The position numbers were made by a program, and so were the translations under genes. Shown here piece after piece: positions 11,550-22,907 of a DNA stretch of 64,000 nucleotides. Origin of the DNA: Adiantum capillus-veneris (Eukaryota; Streptophyta; Polypodiopsida; Polypodiales; Pteridaceae); contig CM043953.1 of NCBI GenBank assembly GCA_014529385.2, forward strand, positions 73,249,872 through 73,313,871. The letters are read 5' to 3'. The first letter of the stretch is position 1. Each line of letters begins with the position of its first letter. The notes beneath the pieces are model-generated. The model saw only the letters and a program-made list of their open reading frames with translations, ran no database searches and was not told where the DNA came from.

Positions 11550-11570
11550 CTCCCCCCTTCCTTGGGTAGA
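11550..11570 (-). promoter_or_regulatory. Polypurine tract of element A
   Basis: Purine run (AAGGAAGGGGGGAG on the minus strand) between the end of the long pol frame (11580) and the LTR start (11549). It would prime plus-strand DNA synthesis. Confidence 0.7.
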
Positions 11571-11579
11571 TCACACCTT

Positions 11580-12911
11580 TTAGAATGATGTCCTCACCTT
11601 TTGAAACCAATTGTTCCAGGTTATTATAGGTGAAGGCTTTAACCAATAGTTTTCGACCTCCCTATGCGTTTCATCTAGTTGCAAGGGTGGTAAGGTACTC
11701 TCCCATGATTTTATTTGCAACGTTGTTGTAGGTGGTGAATTTCCAACGGGAGGTGCAAACTCTTCTTTGTTTGTATGGATATGTACAATGGTAGGTGGAG
11801 GTTGTGTCAAAGCTTCTATTTCCATATAGGAACTACATGAAGAGCAAGAAGCTTCGTTTGACTTCCCTGTTCCTGAGCTAGGTAGAACAAATCGTTCTTT
11901 CTTCTGTATCCAAACTAGCTCTGGAGTGGGTGTGTAGCATTCTGTGATTTTTTTCTTTCCGTGATTGTCAATTCGTTTTGGAGCTACAGGATTGTGCTCA
12001 CATGGGTCAGGTGACAGGTAAGAGCATAATTTATGTTTTGGCACCCAGATTTGATCATTTCCTTCATAGTAGCCTTGGGCTTCCAATTATATTTTGAGAA
12101 TCCAACGCAACGTTTCTTTACATTTCTTGGGGCAAGTGGGACGTCTCTTACCAGGCTCTTGTCTTTGAGCACTAGCTATGGTCGCTAAAGAAGCTTTAGG
12201 GACCCACTTGTATGTTTTCTTTGTTATATTAGGATGGGTCTTGTGTGTCTCGAGCTTTATTTCAACTACAGCAGTTGAAGCTCTAGAGAGTTGGGCTATG
12301 GGGACATATGGTTCAACCTCTTGGACATGCAATGTTTTGGGTTTTATTTCCTTAAGAGGCAATATCTCAGGGATTATGGCTTGAGTGGCAAGTCTAAAAG
12401 TTGGTTTCTACGTTGTGACACCCCTAGTACCCCAATCAATAGTGCATTTGGTGGCTATTATCCACATGCGTCCTAGGTTTATATTACTCTCCATAGTTCC
12501 AGCAGGCATGACCAAAAAGTCTTGAGCTACAACCCCATTATCATTACTCACAGAAGTGTGTCAGATTCCAAAAACCGCAATTTTTTTCTTGTTGATACCC
12601 TTGACTTGGATAATACTCTCAGATAGAGATGGCTTCCCTAACTGACACCACACCCCATATGATAGAAGATTATACTTAGCACCCGTGTCCAATAAGGCGT
12701 TATATAGTACTTTTCCATAGGTGCTATTTAGTTCAATAGGGTATTGTAGAGGTGTGTCAGAGTTCAACCAATCATCCTCTGTTTCAACATGGAATGCATG
12801 TGTAACTCCAGGGTTGGCCTCTCGTTGGCGTCTTATGTGTTGTTCTCGCTCTTTAGCCTCAACTTGAGTTTGTATCTTCTTCAATTCTGTTTGTGACTTG
12901 GTTGCCTTTTT
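11580..12911 (-). pseudogene. Element A: second retropepsin-like domain plus WxPK-repeat tail, in frame after integrase
   Basis: This segment continues the integrase frame after one TAA (12914-12912), with further in-frame stops at 12563-12561, near 12410 and at 12089-12087, but no frameshift down to 11580. About 12750-12420 encodes a retropepsin fold: NALLDTGAKYNLLSYGVW (catalytic D-T-G), then FLVMPAGTMESNINLGR and a TKCTIDWG stretch. After it comes a Lys/Pro-rich tail with repeated W-(V/I)-(P/Q)-K words (YKWVPKASL, QIWVPKHKL, LVWIQKKER). It ends 10 bases before the polypurine tract, as a genuine last pol segment would. A protease after integrase is not the standard gypsy layout. Role unknown; it could be a second processing enzyme or a captured gag-protease module. 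Confidence 0.7.
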
Positions 12912-13832
12912 TTAATGGATGGCACGTAGTTCCTGTTGGCTTAAAGGATCATAGTATCTTTTAAATTTGCTCCCATTGAGGAATCCAATGGTTTCAACTC
13001 CATCAAGAGTCTCCACATGAATGGTTCCTTGTGGGGTGATTTCACATACTCTATACGGTCCTTTTCCCGCATATTTCAACTTTTTCTTTTTGTTACGCAC
13101 TCCATACATAAGGACTTTATCACCAATATTGATATCCTTGTTCTTTAGATGACGGTCAAACCATTTCTTCCTCCTATCTTTCTCCACAAGTGCTTTTTGC
13201 ACAGCAAATTGCCTTTCTTCATATAACCTCTCAAGTATATATAAGCGCTCAACTAAAGGGTTACCATCCCAACCTTCTTGTGAAGCTACGTGCAGACTAG
13301 GAATTACAAACTCCCATGGCATAACTTCTTCTTGGCCATACACCATTTTGAATGGTGTACAATTAATAGCCACTTTGTAAGAAGTACGATAAGCCCATAG
13401 GGCTGAAGTCAGCTTCAAATCCCGATCTGTGCGATGAGCTTCCACTGTTTTGGTCAAGATAGAGATTAAGGTCTTGTTGGTACTCTTAGCTTGGCCATTT
13501 TCTTGTGGATAATAAGGTGTGGACTTATGGTGAGCTATCATGAAGTTGGTAGTGATTTCTTTTATCACTCCATTTATAAAATAAGTGCCATTGTCACTCA
13601 TAATCTCAAAGGGACAACCAAATCTTGTAATAATGTTCTCAAAGAGAAACTTGACAGTTGACCTTGCATCAACCTTACGTGTTGCCTTAGCTTCCGCCCA
13701 CTTTGTCACATAGTCAGTGGCAACGATAATATATCGAGATTGAGTCCTACGAGCTGCCGGACTAATTGGGCCTACGAAGTCCAAACCCCGTTTTTCAAAT
13801 GGTTGAGTCACTTTAATAGGATGTAAGGGCAT
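12912..13832 (-). pseudogene. Element A integrase core, catalytic Glu replaced by Lys
   Basis: A 306-codon open stretch holds the rve integrase core: GLDFVGPISP and TDYVTKWAEA (first catalytic Asp), MSDNGTYF (second Asp), then YYPQENGQAKSTNKTL. In related integrases the A-K of NGQAK is A-E, so the third acid of the D-D-E triad is lysine (AAG, one G-to-A step from GAG). The C-terminal part has the basic KKWFDRHLKNKDINIGDKV region typical of gypsy integrases. Upstream, a zinc-binding remnant (CDEF near 13870) is broken by frame changes. The missing Glu should abolish strand transfer even if the rest were made. Confidence 0.9.
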
Positions 13833-14179
13833 CCTATCCTTTCATTGAGTTATCTTGTAAGGTTGGAATTCATCACATCATTTTGAAAAAAGTGATGCAT
13901 CCTTGAATAAGATAGGCCACCAATAGCCTGATTGAAACACCTTTCTAGCCGTTAGTTCCCCTGAGAAATGTCCTCACCGGCTATACCCATGTGGGCTTCT
14001 TGTAGTATGTATAAATACTCATCCTCACGGGCACAACGTCTAAGAATATCATCCTTCCCTAACCTGTAGAGAGTTCATGCAATGAGAGAATAAGGTTCAC
14101 ATTCTTTTAACAGTTTTTGAGCTATTTCCTTACGAAGCTCTTTGGGTGGAAAACGATTAACTAGAAAGTTCACAATCTT

Positions 14180-15725
14180 CTAACTCCATTCAGGAATGGT
14201 CTTGACTAGAAATAAGGAAGTATCGGGCAATTCATCATCGACTCTAATAGGGGCTTCACCATTAGATATGCGAGACAAATAATCCGCCATGATATGTCTT
14301 TTACCAGGTCTCACCACAACGATAAAATCAAACTCAAGGAGAATTAACAACCATCGTGTAATTCTTCCCGTGGAACAATGTTTATTTACTAGATACAACA
14401 ATGCTTGATGATCCACATAGAAAACAAACTTGTTTGGCAAGAAGGTAGTAGTGAAATCTCTTTACTACATAAATCATAGCTAAACCTTCTCGCTCTATAG
14501 TGGTGTAGTTTCTCTCGGCATCATTCAATTGACGACTTGCAAAGCTAATGGGGTAGTCCAGTTTCTGTTCTCCTGGTTGAGCTAGAACACACCCAATATC
14601 AAAGTTTGATGCATCAGTATGCACATGGAAAATTAAATTCCAATCGGGAATTCGTAGAATAGGAGTGCTAGTCAAGGTCTTTTTCAATGATTTATAAACA
14701 TGGTCACACTTTGTGGTCCAGTGAAACTCAATAAGAAGTTTGTACAATGGACGAGCTATCTCGACAAAGTTTAAACTAAATCGTCGGTAATAACCAACAT
14801 GGCCCATGAACCTTTGAGCTCCTTTATAGTTTGCAGGTGATGGCAATTCAACAATGGCTTTAATTTTGCTCTCATCTGTGGAAATCCCATTTTTGGACAC
14901 TTTATGCCCTAAAATGACTACATGTTTAACCCAAAATTGGCATTTGAAAGGGTTTAAGGAGATGCGATACAATCTGCACTTCTCAAACACTTTTCGTAAG
15001 CATGATAGATGTTCTTTTCAAGAGGAATAAACACAAAGGTCATCTAAGAAAGCTTCGCAAAACTCTCTCAAATATTCTCTAAAAGCAGTGTTTATTAATC
15101 TTTGAAAGGTAGCAGGGTCATTGGTTAAGCCAAAAGCCATAACACGAAATGCGAACACTCCAAATTCGGTTACAAAGGCTGTTTTAGCTTGGTCCTCTAG
15201 CGCAATTGTGATTTGATTGTAGCCAGAGTACCCATCTAAAAAGCTATGAGCTTCCTTTCCTGCAATTAAGCGCATGTTCTGAATACGGCAAGAGGTAATG
15301 GTCCCTCCTAGTGGCGGCATTAACCTTCTTGAGATCCACATACACTCTGAGTTTCCCATTCTTTTTCAGCACAATAACTATTGGAGACACCCGTTCTGAG
15401 TGCTCAATAGGGTATATGAATCCGCATTTGACAAAATTTTCAATCTCTTCTTGAACAATCTTTGAATACTTAGGATTCATTGGGTAGGGTCGTTATTGAA
15501 ATGGTTTAGCCATGATATTCATGGGGATTGTGTGTTGCACCACGGAAGTTTGAACACCTTTCATATCATGATATGTCCAGGAAAATATATCCTTGAATTC
15601 CTTGAGAAGTTATTTAAGTACACACTCCTCAGTCTTTGTCAGATCTTGGGCAATGAAAACAGGTTTGGACTCTTCTCCTGGGTCTGCTAACTCTATTTCC
15701 TTAACTATCACTGGACCGTCATAAA
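14180..15725 (-). pseudogene. Element A reverse transcriptase and RNase H
   Basis: Frames broken by indels encode a pre-RT linker (DIFSWTYHDMKG, about 15620), RT fingers (IENFVKCGFIYP; LRVYVDLKKVNAATRRDHY), palm (FLDGYSGYNQITIALEDQAKT; MAFGLTNDPATFQRL) and the active-site box as FLDDLCVYS (near 15030). The connection region (FMGHVGYYRRF) and RNase H (HTDASNFDIGCVLAQ; YTTIEREGLAMIY; DHQALLYL) follow. RNase H ends in the usual AdYLSR-type motif (MADYLSR). The order matches Ty3/gypsy pol. Frame changes near 15360, 15000 and 14440 break it. Confidence 0.88.
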
Positions 15726-16090
15726 CTCCATTGCTTCCATCGATAGGTTTTTTTTGAGCCTTTGTATACACAACCTTACGTTCCTCTATGGTGTAGGATT
15801 TGAAATGTTTAGGTGCAGGGTGTAAGTCTGTGGGATCCTGTTGTTCTGTGGACTGTGATTTCAGTCTTGATTCCTTTTGTTGTTAATCATCAATTGAAAT
15901 TGACTCTGAGGACAGCTCAATCTAGCTGTGCGATGTCAATGGGTTGTGGACTACATCACATAACGCTTTGAAGGTATTCACCCCAGTTATATACCAACTT
16001 CCGATGAGCATCACATGCCCCTATATAATTAAGCCATTCTGTGGTAGATTTCTTTTCATTTATTCTAGCACACACATTTGCTCGATATCG

Positions 16091-17205
16091 TCACCTCTTA
16101 TATCTCTGACTCTTCTTATCTAATTTTTGATTACGGTCGATCTCTAGTGAAGAGTCACTAGATGAATCGCTACGTGTGCCTTCTGCTCCCTTGGATAGAT
16201 TGTCATCTAGGGTACCACTGGGCCCTGAATGGTTTGTCCCCACATTTGCACTAAGATTTAACTCAGATTCTTCATCCTCAGAGTCAATTTCAATTGATGA
16301 TTCTGACCCAAAATCGTGTGGGCTATAGTCTTGTGAGACGCTACTGGTTCCAATGCCAGTCAAACCTTCATCTTGTAGATCATCAGAAGCTATATGCATT
16401 GCTTCTAGCATGTTTAAGGGTACGAGTGGTGGCATTTCATCCCCCTCAGGTGTTATCCAGGTCGTCCCCCTGTTTCCCCAAGTGTCTATGGTTGCTGCTA
16501 AGTGGACCCAATCCACATTGTCCGACTCAATCATCCCAGGTAGTACATCCATATAAGGAGAATCTTCCCCAACATCAATGTCCATTTTACAGGTGTAAAA
16601 ATACTGCAATGGGACCGAGTGAACTGTGGTGTCAGACCTATGATCAATTATAAACCTGTTTCCTAGAGGATGTGCTCGATCAGTTACAAGATCCACTCGA
16701 ATGACAGAATCTTGGAACTGCAAGTAGACATGGTTTTTAGACCAGTCATGCACCATTTTTGCTTCCCTCATGAAGGACGTCCTAAGATCATCTCAGATGT
16801 CATAATGTGCGTGGAGAAATCCATAACAATGAAGGTATTTTTTATTTTATGTCCAAAGACCTTGATCTTGAGATCTTCTAGCATCCCAAAAGGTTTAACA
16901 ATAGACCCATTGGCCATCTTTACTACTATGGTTGTGGTCCCAAGGTGAGGTCTTCCCATAGTTTCCCATCAATTTTTAGTCACAATGCTAACCCCAGCAC
17001 CACCATCAAGGATTCCCTTCGGAGTTAATCCCTTGGTAGTGATTGGTATGGTTGCATTGGATTCATCGCCCTGAAAGTATTGTCCCAACTTGTTAACAAG
17101 TATTTCTACAACAAGGTTCTCATCTAGGTTGGGTTGTGGATCTAGGTGTTCCTCCTCTTGGCATCTCCCTAGCTCCATCCATCTGTGCAAATTGTGGTAG
17201 CCCAA
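16091..17205 (-). pseudogene. Element A first retropepsin (DGGA type) and acidic spacer
   Basis: About 17040-16765 encodes GLTPKGILDGGAGVSIVTK, the active-site loop in the D-G-G form seen in some plant gypsy elements, then VKPFGMLEDLKIKVFGHK and MTSEMILGRP, the flap and C-terminal signature. A one-base frameshift follows the GRP motif. The next frame (16771-16091) reads REAKMVHDWSKNHVYLQF and then a long Ser/Asp/Glu-rich spacer leading to RT. A stop (near 16970) splits the protease. This is the protease in the expected place. Confidence 0.8.
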
Positions 17206-18061
17206 CCTTCAGCTCTCCATTGAGGAAAGCTTGAAGAGCTAAGAATAGCTCAGGGTCTCCATATAGTTTGGACGTGATGGTGGTTCTAACTTCTGAAGCG
17301 ATGAAATCCATCAACTTGGCAATGTTTAACGACACCTTTTGGGCTTCAGTCCCTTGACGTGGGGAAGATGGGATCTCCACTTCTTTGATAGGGCCAGGTA
17401 GTCCCTCTGTAAACATTATTTCCAACAAGAAGTGAGTATGTCCACTTTCCCACGACTTTAAGTCACTTTCTTCTTGGATGACACTAGGTATGGCTAGGGT
17501 TCTATGGACTTTGTGAGGTTGTTGTTGTGTAGGGCACAATGTGTCTGTAATCTGGATCTGCCTAGGTGCTGGCTCTAGATCCCTTTGGGTATCTTCTACC
17601 AAACTCCTTAATTGCTTGACTCTCTCGATCTCCTCTGTAGGGTTTGGGTAAGTTCCTATTTTCTTCTTGGGTCGTGGCCATTGTGGCTCATGACGATCTT
17701 TCTTGTTGGTTTATTTCTTAGTGGTCATTTTGGTCTCCATGGTTTCACTTGAATCAGAATCCTCTTTAGCGTCGTTTATATATACGGGGTTGTCACCAGT
17801 CCCTATGCTGGTCTTTGAACTGAGGTCTGACTTCGCTACTTTTTGCAATCTCTTCCTTCGTGTTTTCTTCTTCTTCTGAGATTGGGCAATTGATTTCGTG
17901 TCTCTTTCTTCAAGAACATAATTTTGTTTTTGGAGCATCGATCGTGTTAGTACGTTTACTGGTTCCACATGTGTACTTTGTGATGGCTCCTTGGTAACCT
18001 CAATCATGTTTACTGGCGTGATCTTTGGTGCATTTGGATTATTTGGACATTGGGCAATCAA
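17120..18061 (-). pseudogene. Element A nucleocapsid end and linker
   Basis: The frame after a TAA at 18079-18077 continues a third zinc knuckle (CN-stop-CGIDHLIAQC), then a Lys/Arg-rich stretch (KKKKTRRKRLQK) and a linker (17602-17120) ending in a helical segment. No further domain is recognised. The linker overlaps the protease frame by about 85 bp, showing a frameshift between them. Confidence 0.65.
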
Positions 18062-18076
18062 ATGATCTATGCCACA

Positions 18077-19757
18077 TTAATTACACATGAGTATCGGCAT
18101 TGTAGACATGCTCGCTTGATTGGTTTGCATTACTGTGGCGTTATTTTGTAGCCTAATAGGACACTCGACTACACGATGTGGACCTCCACACTCATAGCAT
18201 TGAAGAGACGGTCTCTTGGCAGCGTAATTGATATTTTGGCCTCTTGCAGCAAGAGCAGCTACTTGATAGACAAGTTTGACTTGTTCCCAATAGTCCTCCA
18301 TGTAGTATTGTGGACTTTCTTCAAGCGCATCAGTCCATAGGCAATATTAGGGTCTATATCTTTCTCACAGCCTTCCAAACAAGCAATAGATGACTCACAA
18401 CTCACTTGATTCACAGAAGTGATTCTCGGATGTGGTGGTTGCGGTCCTAGCACTGGAGGTGGTAAGGGTGTTGTTTGAACAACATGTTGGACCCTAAGGA
18501 CCATGTGTTGTGACATTTGTTCAAGAGGTGGGGTCGGAATCAATGCAAGCACTTGAGGTGTGTCTGTCCATGCTAAGGTTGGTCTATTGGCCATCGCGTG
18601 CTTAAATACTATGCAATCCTTAGCTTGATGACCATACCTCCCATAGGCATTGCAATTCCCATTGAATTTTACTCTAAAAGTAGGGTATTCATTGGTAGTA
18701 TGTGGACCATAGCATACTGAACACCATTGTTGCTCCCTTCTTGGATACATATGATTCTTTTGCGGAGCACAATTGTCTCTTAGACTCTTTTGAATGGCCT
18801 TGGTGAGATCTGCTAAGGTCATCTTAGATATCTTTGGCTCCGTAGCAATAGGCTTTAGGGTCATTGGCTGATGCCTCGCTGCTTGCGAGCTAGTAGATTT
18901 AGGCTCAACAAACACTCTTTCTCCTTGAATCATTAAATTATTCTCCAATTGGATCGCATTGGTGGTGATTGCTTCCCAAGTGGTGATACCTCTAATGACT
19001 AGGCCATTGTAGATATCCTCATGTCGTAATCCGCTAATGAATCTATCAAGCAATTGATTATTATTGAAGCACTCATTTGGATTACAATGAGAATTCAAAT
19101 GCTTCAAGTGACTAATAAATTCTCTCACCGACTCTTCTTCCTCTCGTTGGGCTTTCTAGAGCTGAGAGGCTACACCCCAAAGCACTCCCTCTCGTATGTA
19201 TTCTTTTAAGAACAGTCTCCTAAGATTATGGTAAATCGTTTTTACTTCCACCCTTAAGGTTCTATACCAATCCCCAGCCTTCCCACTTAAGGTTAGGCTT
19301 AAAGCATTACTCTTATGCAGGTCATTGTGTTCTCCTAGAGAATCGCATATTTGTTCAAACACTTCGATATACTTTCTCACATCCATGTCTCCATTAAATT
19401 TTTGTGTGAGCTTGGCTATTTATACTGCCTTACTTCTAGGCTCTCTATCAGGCGTGTTACACATATTCTCAAAAATAGATCGACCGATGGTTTGAGCAAA
19501 TGCTGCCAAATCTCCTAAATAAGTAGGTATAATGGCCGCAGGTGCAGGTGCTCCTGAAACTACATGTGGAGTAGGTATTGGCATTGAGCTTGGTGCATAG
19601 GAAGCCCTTGGGTTCCAAGTTTGGTACGGTGTTGTGCCATGTGGTGGCCCAAAGTTCATATGTGTGGCCCTAGGCATAACAGACATCGGATGTGACATGC
19701 TAATGCTAGCCGGTATGGTCCATTGAAATAAGAGCTTGGGTGTTGTGGTTGTGGAGC
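18077..19757 (-). pseudogene. Element A gag with zinc knuckles
   Basis: From about 19700 to 18259 one frame encodes a Pro-rich N-terminal part followed by a gag core (MDVRKYIEVFEQICDSL; LTLSGKAGDWYRTL; LLDRFISGLRHEDIYNGL), broken only by stops at 19422-19420 and 19158-19156. A knuckle-like CNAYGRYGHQAKDC has Tyr in place of the second Cys. After a frameshift near 18280 a second knuckle, CYECGGPHRVVEC, is intact. The gag start is uncertain because the 5' end is fused to copia sequence at about 19757. Confidence 0.8.
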
Positions 19758-20162
19758 ATCACCAATGCCAATAATGTCAAGCTCGTAGCAATCACCAAGC
19801 TTGACTATGCCATGCATGGATGCATAAGAGGAAAACCACTCTCTATGCTGTGTGACATGAAAACTTGCATTAGAATCAAGAATCCAATTATGTGCATAAC
19901 TCTCATCTTGTGCAACCAAAACATCTGGAGTGAGATCTGAAGTGAAAATGAGAACATCTGAGGGATCTGTTGTTACCTCTGCATGAATCTCTATTGGCAT
20001 AATGTTCATCGCTGGAGGAGGAGCATCCTCTGCTGTAGTGGTAGGTATGGGAGACTCAACCACATTGAGCTCCTCAATCTTTACTGTACTTTTGCCTTTG
20101 CGAGATTATCCTTTTGCATGTTTTTCTGATCTCTTAGGAAACTGTGAAAATCCTTTTTGTAA
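19758..20162 (-). pseudogene. Copia element X: end of gag and protease start
   Basis: Minus-strand frame from the knuckle remainder (KKDF) through an acidic gag end to the copia protease (NWILDSNASFHVTQHREWF, DSG changed to DSN) and LGDCYELDIIGIGD, where it stops abruptly against element A. It continues the gag at 34225-35100; chromovirus B sits between, in the middle of the zinc knuckle. Confidence 0.85.
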
Positions 20163-20544
20163 TGTCATAATAATTAATATCTAATTCTCCTAAATGATTT
20201 TCTCATGTTAAACTGATCATTTAATATGGGGAAGTGCCAGGGGAGAAAACGCTAGAATATTGGCTAAGCTAGCAGACCGGCCATAGTATGGATCCAAAGG
20301 AGGGAAAATAGGGATCCAAAAGGGGGTCCATCTGCAAAAGAGCAATGTGCACCAATGGGCTTAAAAAACCCTAAAGTTCAGCCCATTAAGACTTCCAAAA
20401 TGCTAAGGTTCCAAAATTCAAAGGTTCTGTCCAAAGGTCAAAAGCCTAGGGAAATTGGATTCTTTCTGTGTATCCCAAAAGTCTTCAACCATCCCCGCAT
20501 AGGAGAGGGCGAGCCCTAGAAGTAGGAGATGAGAGAGAAACTCA

Positions 20545-20605
<61 letters not shown>

Positions 20606-20842
20606 GCTTCCTTTAAACAAAGGGAATGACAGACACATGTCAGCTTCTTAGCCCAAATGTCCACAACGTGTACTCAGTTCCTATTGGATGGCCTTGGAGG
20701 TGGACCAATGAGAATTAAGCTAGAGTAAATCTAGTTTAATTAATTTAAAAACACTTAATAAAAGAACCAATAAGAATTAAGCTCTCTAGAAGACTATTGG
20801 ACAGTCTCCCAAGGGGTCCAATGAGCATTCAACAGCCCAATG

Positions 20843-21629
20843 CTCGGGGGATTCACTCTATATACAAAATGGGATGCCACTTGCGAGAAAACTTTGATAA
20901 AACCCCTATATATGACTCATATTAGGGAATATGACCCCCCTTTCTACGCTTATACAACAATCAATGCAAAAAATTATCATACCCCTATTTATCTTACATA
21001 TAAAATTTAGGTCTCACATGATCTAACTGAGTAAAACTAGTCAAAGAGCATGTAGCATAGTGCCTCGCAGTGTACTAAGGAACCACTTATATAGATAACT
21101 AGATGTACCCTTAATGTGTCTTAGTTTGACTTTCAAACTATGTGCCCGTTCAACCTACACTCTAGCTACTCCTCCATTACTCAAAAAACCATGATTATAT
21201 AGTTGTGCTAGGTTCTACGTGCAAATTTTTATCTATGCAAACTCTTTATAGCTTTCATCCTTCAACAAATGAACTATAATCTCAAAACACCAATTGATAC
21301 AAAGCAAGTGATAGTTCTTTCATGTAACTTTGTAGATATTGACTTACAAGTTCAAGGGAAGACTCTTTTGGAAATCCATGATTTTGAAACACAAAAACTT
21401 CCTCTCATTTTTTCCTTTTCTCACTTCTCCCCCCCCCCCACACACACACACACACCACCACCACCACCACCACCACCAATAAATATGATACCCCCTCCCT
21501 TATTTTTAAGCTTGGGAGATAAATTTTTGGGGGCTTGCCCCTAACTTATACGCTTATGTAACTTGTAAAGAACCCCCCCTCCCTTGCACTTACGTTGTGC
21601 GGTAAGTTTTCTATGGTGAATCCCCCGGG
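20843..21629. mobile_element. MITE in the B 5' LTR, 9-bp TSD, CTCGGGGGATTCAC termini
   Basis: This 787-bp insertion is absent from the 3' LTR, which shows the empty site. AGCCCAATG is duplicated at 20834-20842 and 21630-21638 (9 bp, Mutator type). The left terminus CTCGGGGGATTCAC matches the right-end reverse complement CCCGGGGGATTCAC with one mismatch. The interior is AT-rich with a C-run, CA and CCA microsatellite near 21430-21478. It encodes no transposase that I can see. Confidence 0.88.
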
Positions 21630-22579
21630 AGCCCAATGGCTTGGCTGATTCCTATTGGCCAGAAGGCAAAGGGGTCCAATGAGAGTTTAGTTGAATTAAG
21701 TAATTACCTAAAGCTCTCACAAAAGGGAAAAGGGGGACACATGTCAGAAGACTACCACTTATGCTGCTTAATTTCCATTGGCTAGGCCTGGGGAGGTCCA
21801 ATGAGGTGTGAGGATGAGCAAATAGCAACAGGGGTCGACCAAGAGAGAGAGGGGGCTGATTTTTGGAAGGCATTAGCACACACACACACACACACTCACA
21901 CAATATCATGCGTGAAGCAAAGAGGACTCTCTCTCCTTCTCAAGCTTTAATGGAAAGCTTACCACCTACTCCAAGCTTGTGAGAAGGGAGGCCTACACCA
22001 ACAACTCTTGGCTTTGTGATGCAAATCCAACCAAGAGCCAAGCTTCAATGCATGCTCATATCCTCTACCATGCTAATTACTAAGCTAAGCTATGCTAGTA
22101 TGAGTGATTATGTGAGGAGATGTACATCTTTCTCGTAAGAATACTCCTTCTTCTTCTCAATCTACTCTCATATCCCGCTAGCTCTCACCATCTTTGAAGG
22201 TGTGTGAGGTCTTGGGTCTGAGACCATGAGGGAATTGATGTTGTGTTTGATAAGTGTTTTGCTTAGTGCATGAAGTTTCCATCTTCATTGCACTAGCTAG
22301 TATTGAAGGAACACAAAGAATTGTACTGTAAAATGTCTCTCTTGATGGGAGAAACCATAATACAAAACCTTTTGGAGGGGGGACCGGCTCCATGCAAATC
22401 CGGCCCTCAACTATTGTCAATTGCTTAATTTCTCTCTCATTTGAAGTATTGTTCATTCTATCTAACTAGGTGTTATACTTTTTGTTGCTCTCTCCACCCA
22501 AGCACTCTTGTTATTCTCATTAGGAAGATATTCTAATGAAATGCTCACTATGTTCATGCTATTTTCCATTACACACAAG

Positions 22580-22865
22580 GGTGAAAGCATGTTAACCTGT
22601 CATGCTTTTTCGTGTCCCGGACAATGGTAACTAGCACAATTTTGACATATGCTAACTAGTACAATAACCTGAGCTACATCTCCAAGATCTATGACATATG
22701 ATATATCAATAGAAAGAACTTGAAACAAGGAATCCAAATGTACAACCTCCGACAAATTTTGATATTATTTGTAAAAAATTTACCAGACGCCCAACTTTTT
22801 GAAGATGTGCTAACTTGAAACTGCTAACTAGCACAAAAAGCGCGACAGGTTAACATGCTTTCACC
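22580..22865. mobile_element. MITE in the B 5' LTR, 22-bp perfect TIR
   Basis: A 286-bp insertion with termini GGTGAAAGCATGTTAACC... that are perfect inverted repeats over 22 bp and imperfect for about 15 more. CACAAG is duplicated on each side (22574-22579, 22866-22871); the uninterrupted site is in the 3' LTR near 34195-34205. No coding capacity. The superfamily is unclear because the TSD could be read as 4-6 bp. Confidence 0.88.
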
Positions 22866-22895
22866 CACAAGTTATTAGACCATTAAATGTTACAT

Positions 22896-22907
22896 TGGTA
22901 TCAGAGC
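22896..22907 (+). promoter_or_regulatory. Primer binding site (tRNA-iMet) of B
   Basis: TGGTATCAGAGC, complementary to the 3' end of plant initiator tRNA-Met, one base after the 5' LTR. The following 390 bp (to 23298) are leader without a recognised feature. Confidence 0.9.

Larger units (their letters stand above)
10961..19757 (-). mobile_element. Ty3/gypsy element A (5'-truncated, inactive)
   Basis: Reading leftwards the order is gag, zinc knuckles, protease 1, acidic spacer, RT, RNase H, integrase, protease 2 plus tail, polypurine tract and 3' LTR. That order and the separate PR-RT-RH-INT arrangement define Ty3/gypsy. The right end lacks a 5' LTR, PBS and leader: gag is joined directly to the protease of copia element X at about 19757. 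Many stops and several frameshifts mean it cannot make its proteins. It lacks a chromodomain. Its left LTR edge is not determined because no partner LTR exists. Confidence 0.85.
20163..22894 (+). repeat. 5' LTR of chromovirus B
   Basis: It starts TGTCATAATAATTAATATC and ends ATGTTACA just before the PBS. It matches 28772-28849 plus 32679-34224. A (CA) microsatellite lies at 20546-20604. Two foreign inverted-repeat elements (20843-21629, 22580-22865) are absent from the 3' LTR. Confidence 0.92.

Noticed and set aside
12895-12915. Slippery-site frameshift signal (TAA AAA AAG) between integrase and the second protease
   Set aside because: The stop codon precedes the A-run and the downstream segment is already in the same frame, so no frameshift is needed.
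20418-20603. Cys-Val-repeat ORF at the CA tract
   Set aside because: Dinucleotide repeat artefact inside the LTR of B; the same applies to 32923-33123, 36154-36633 and 62314-62656.
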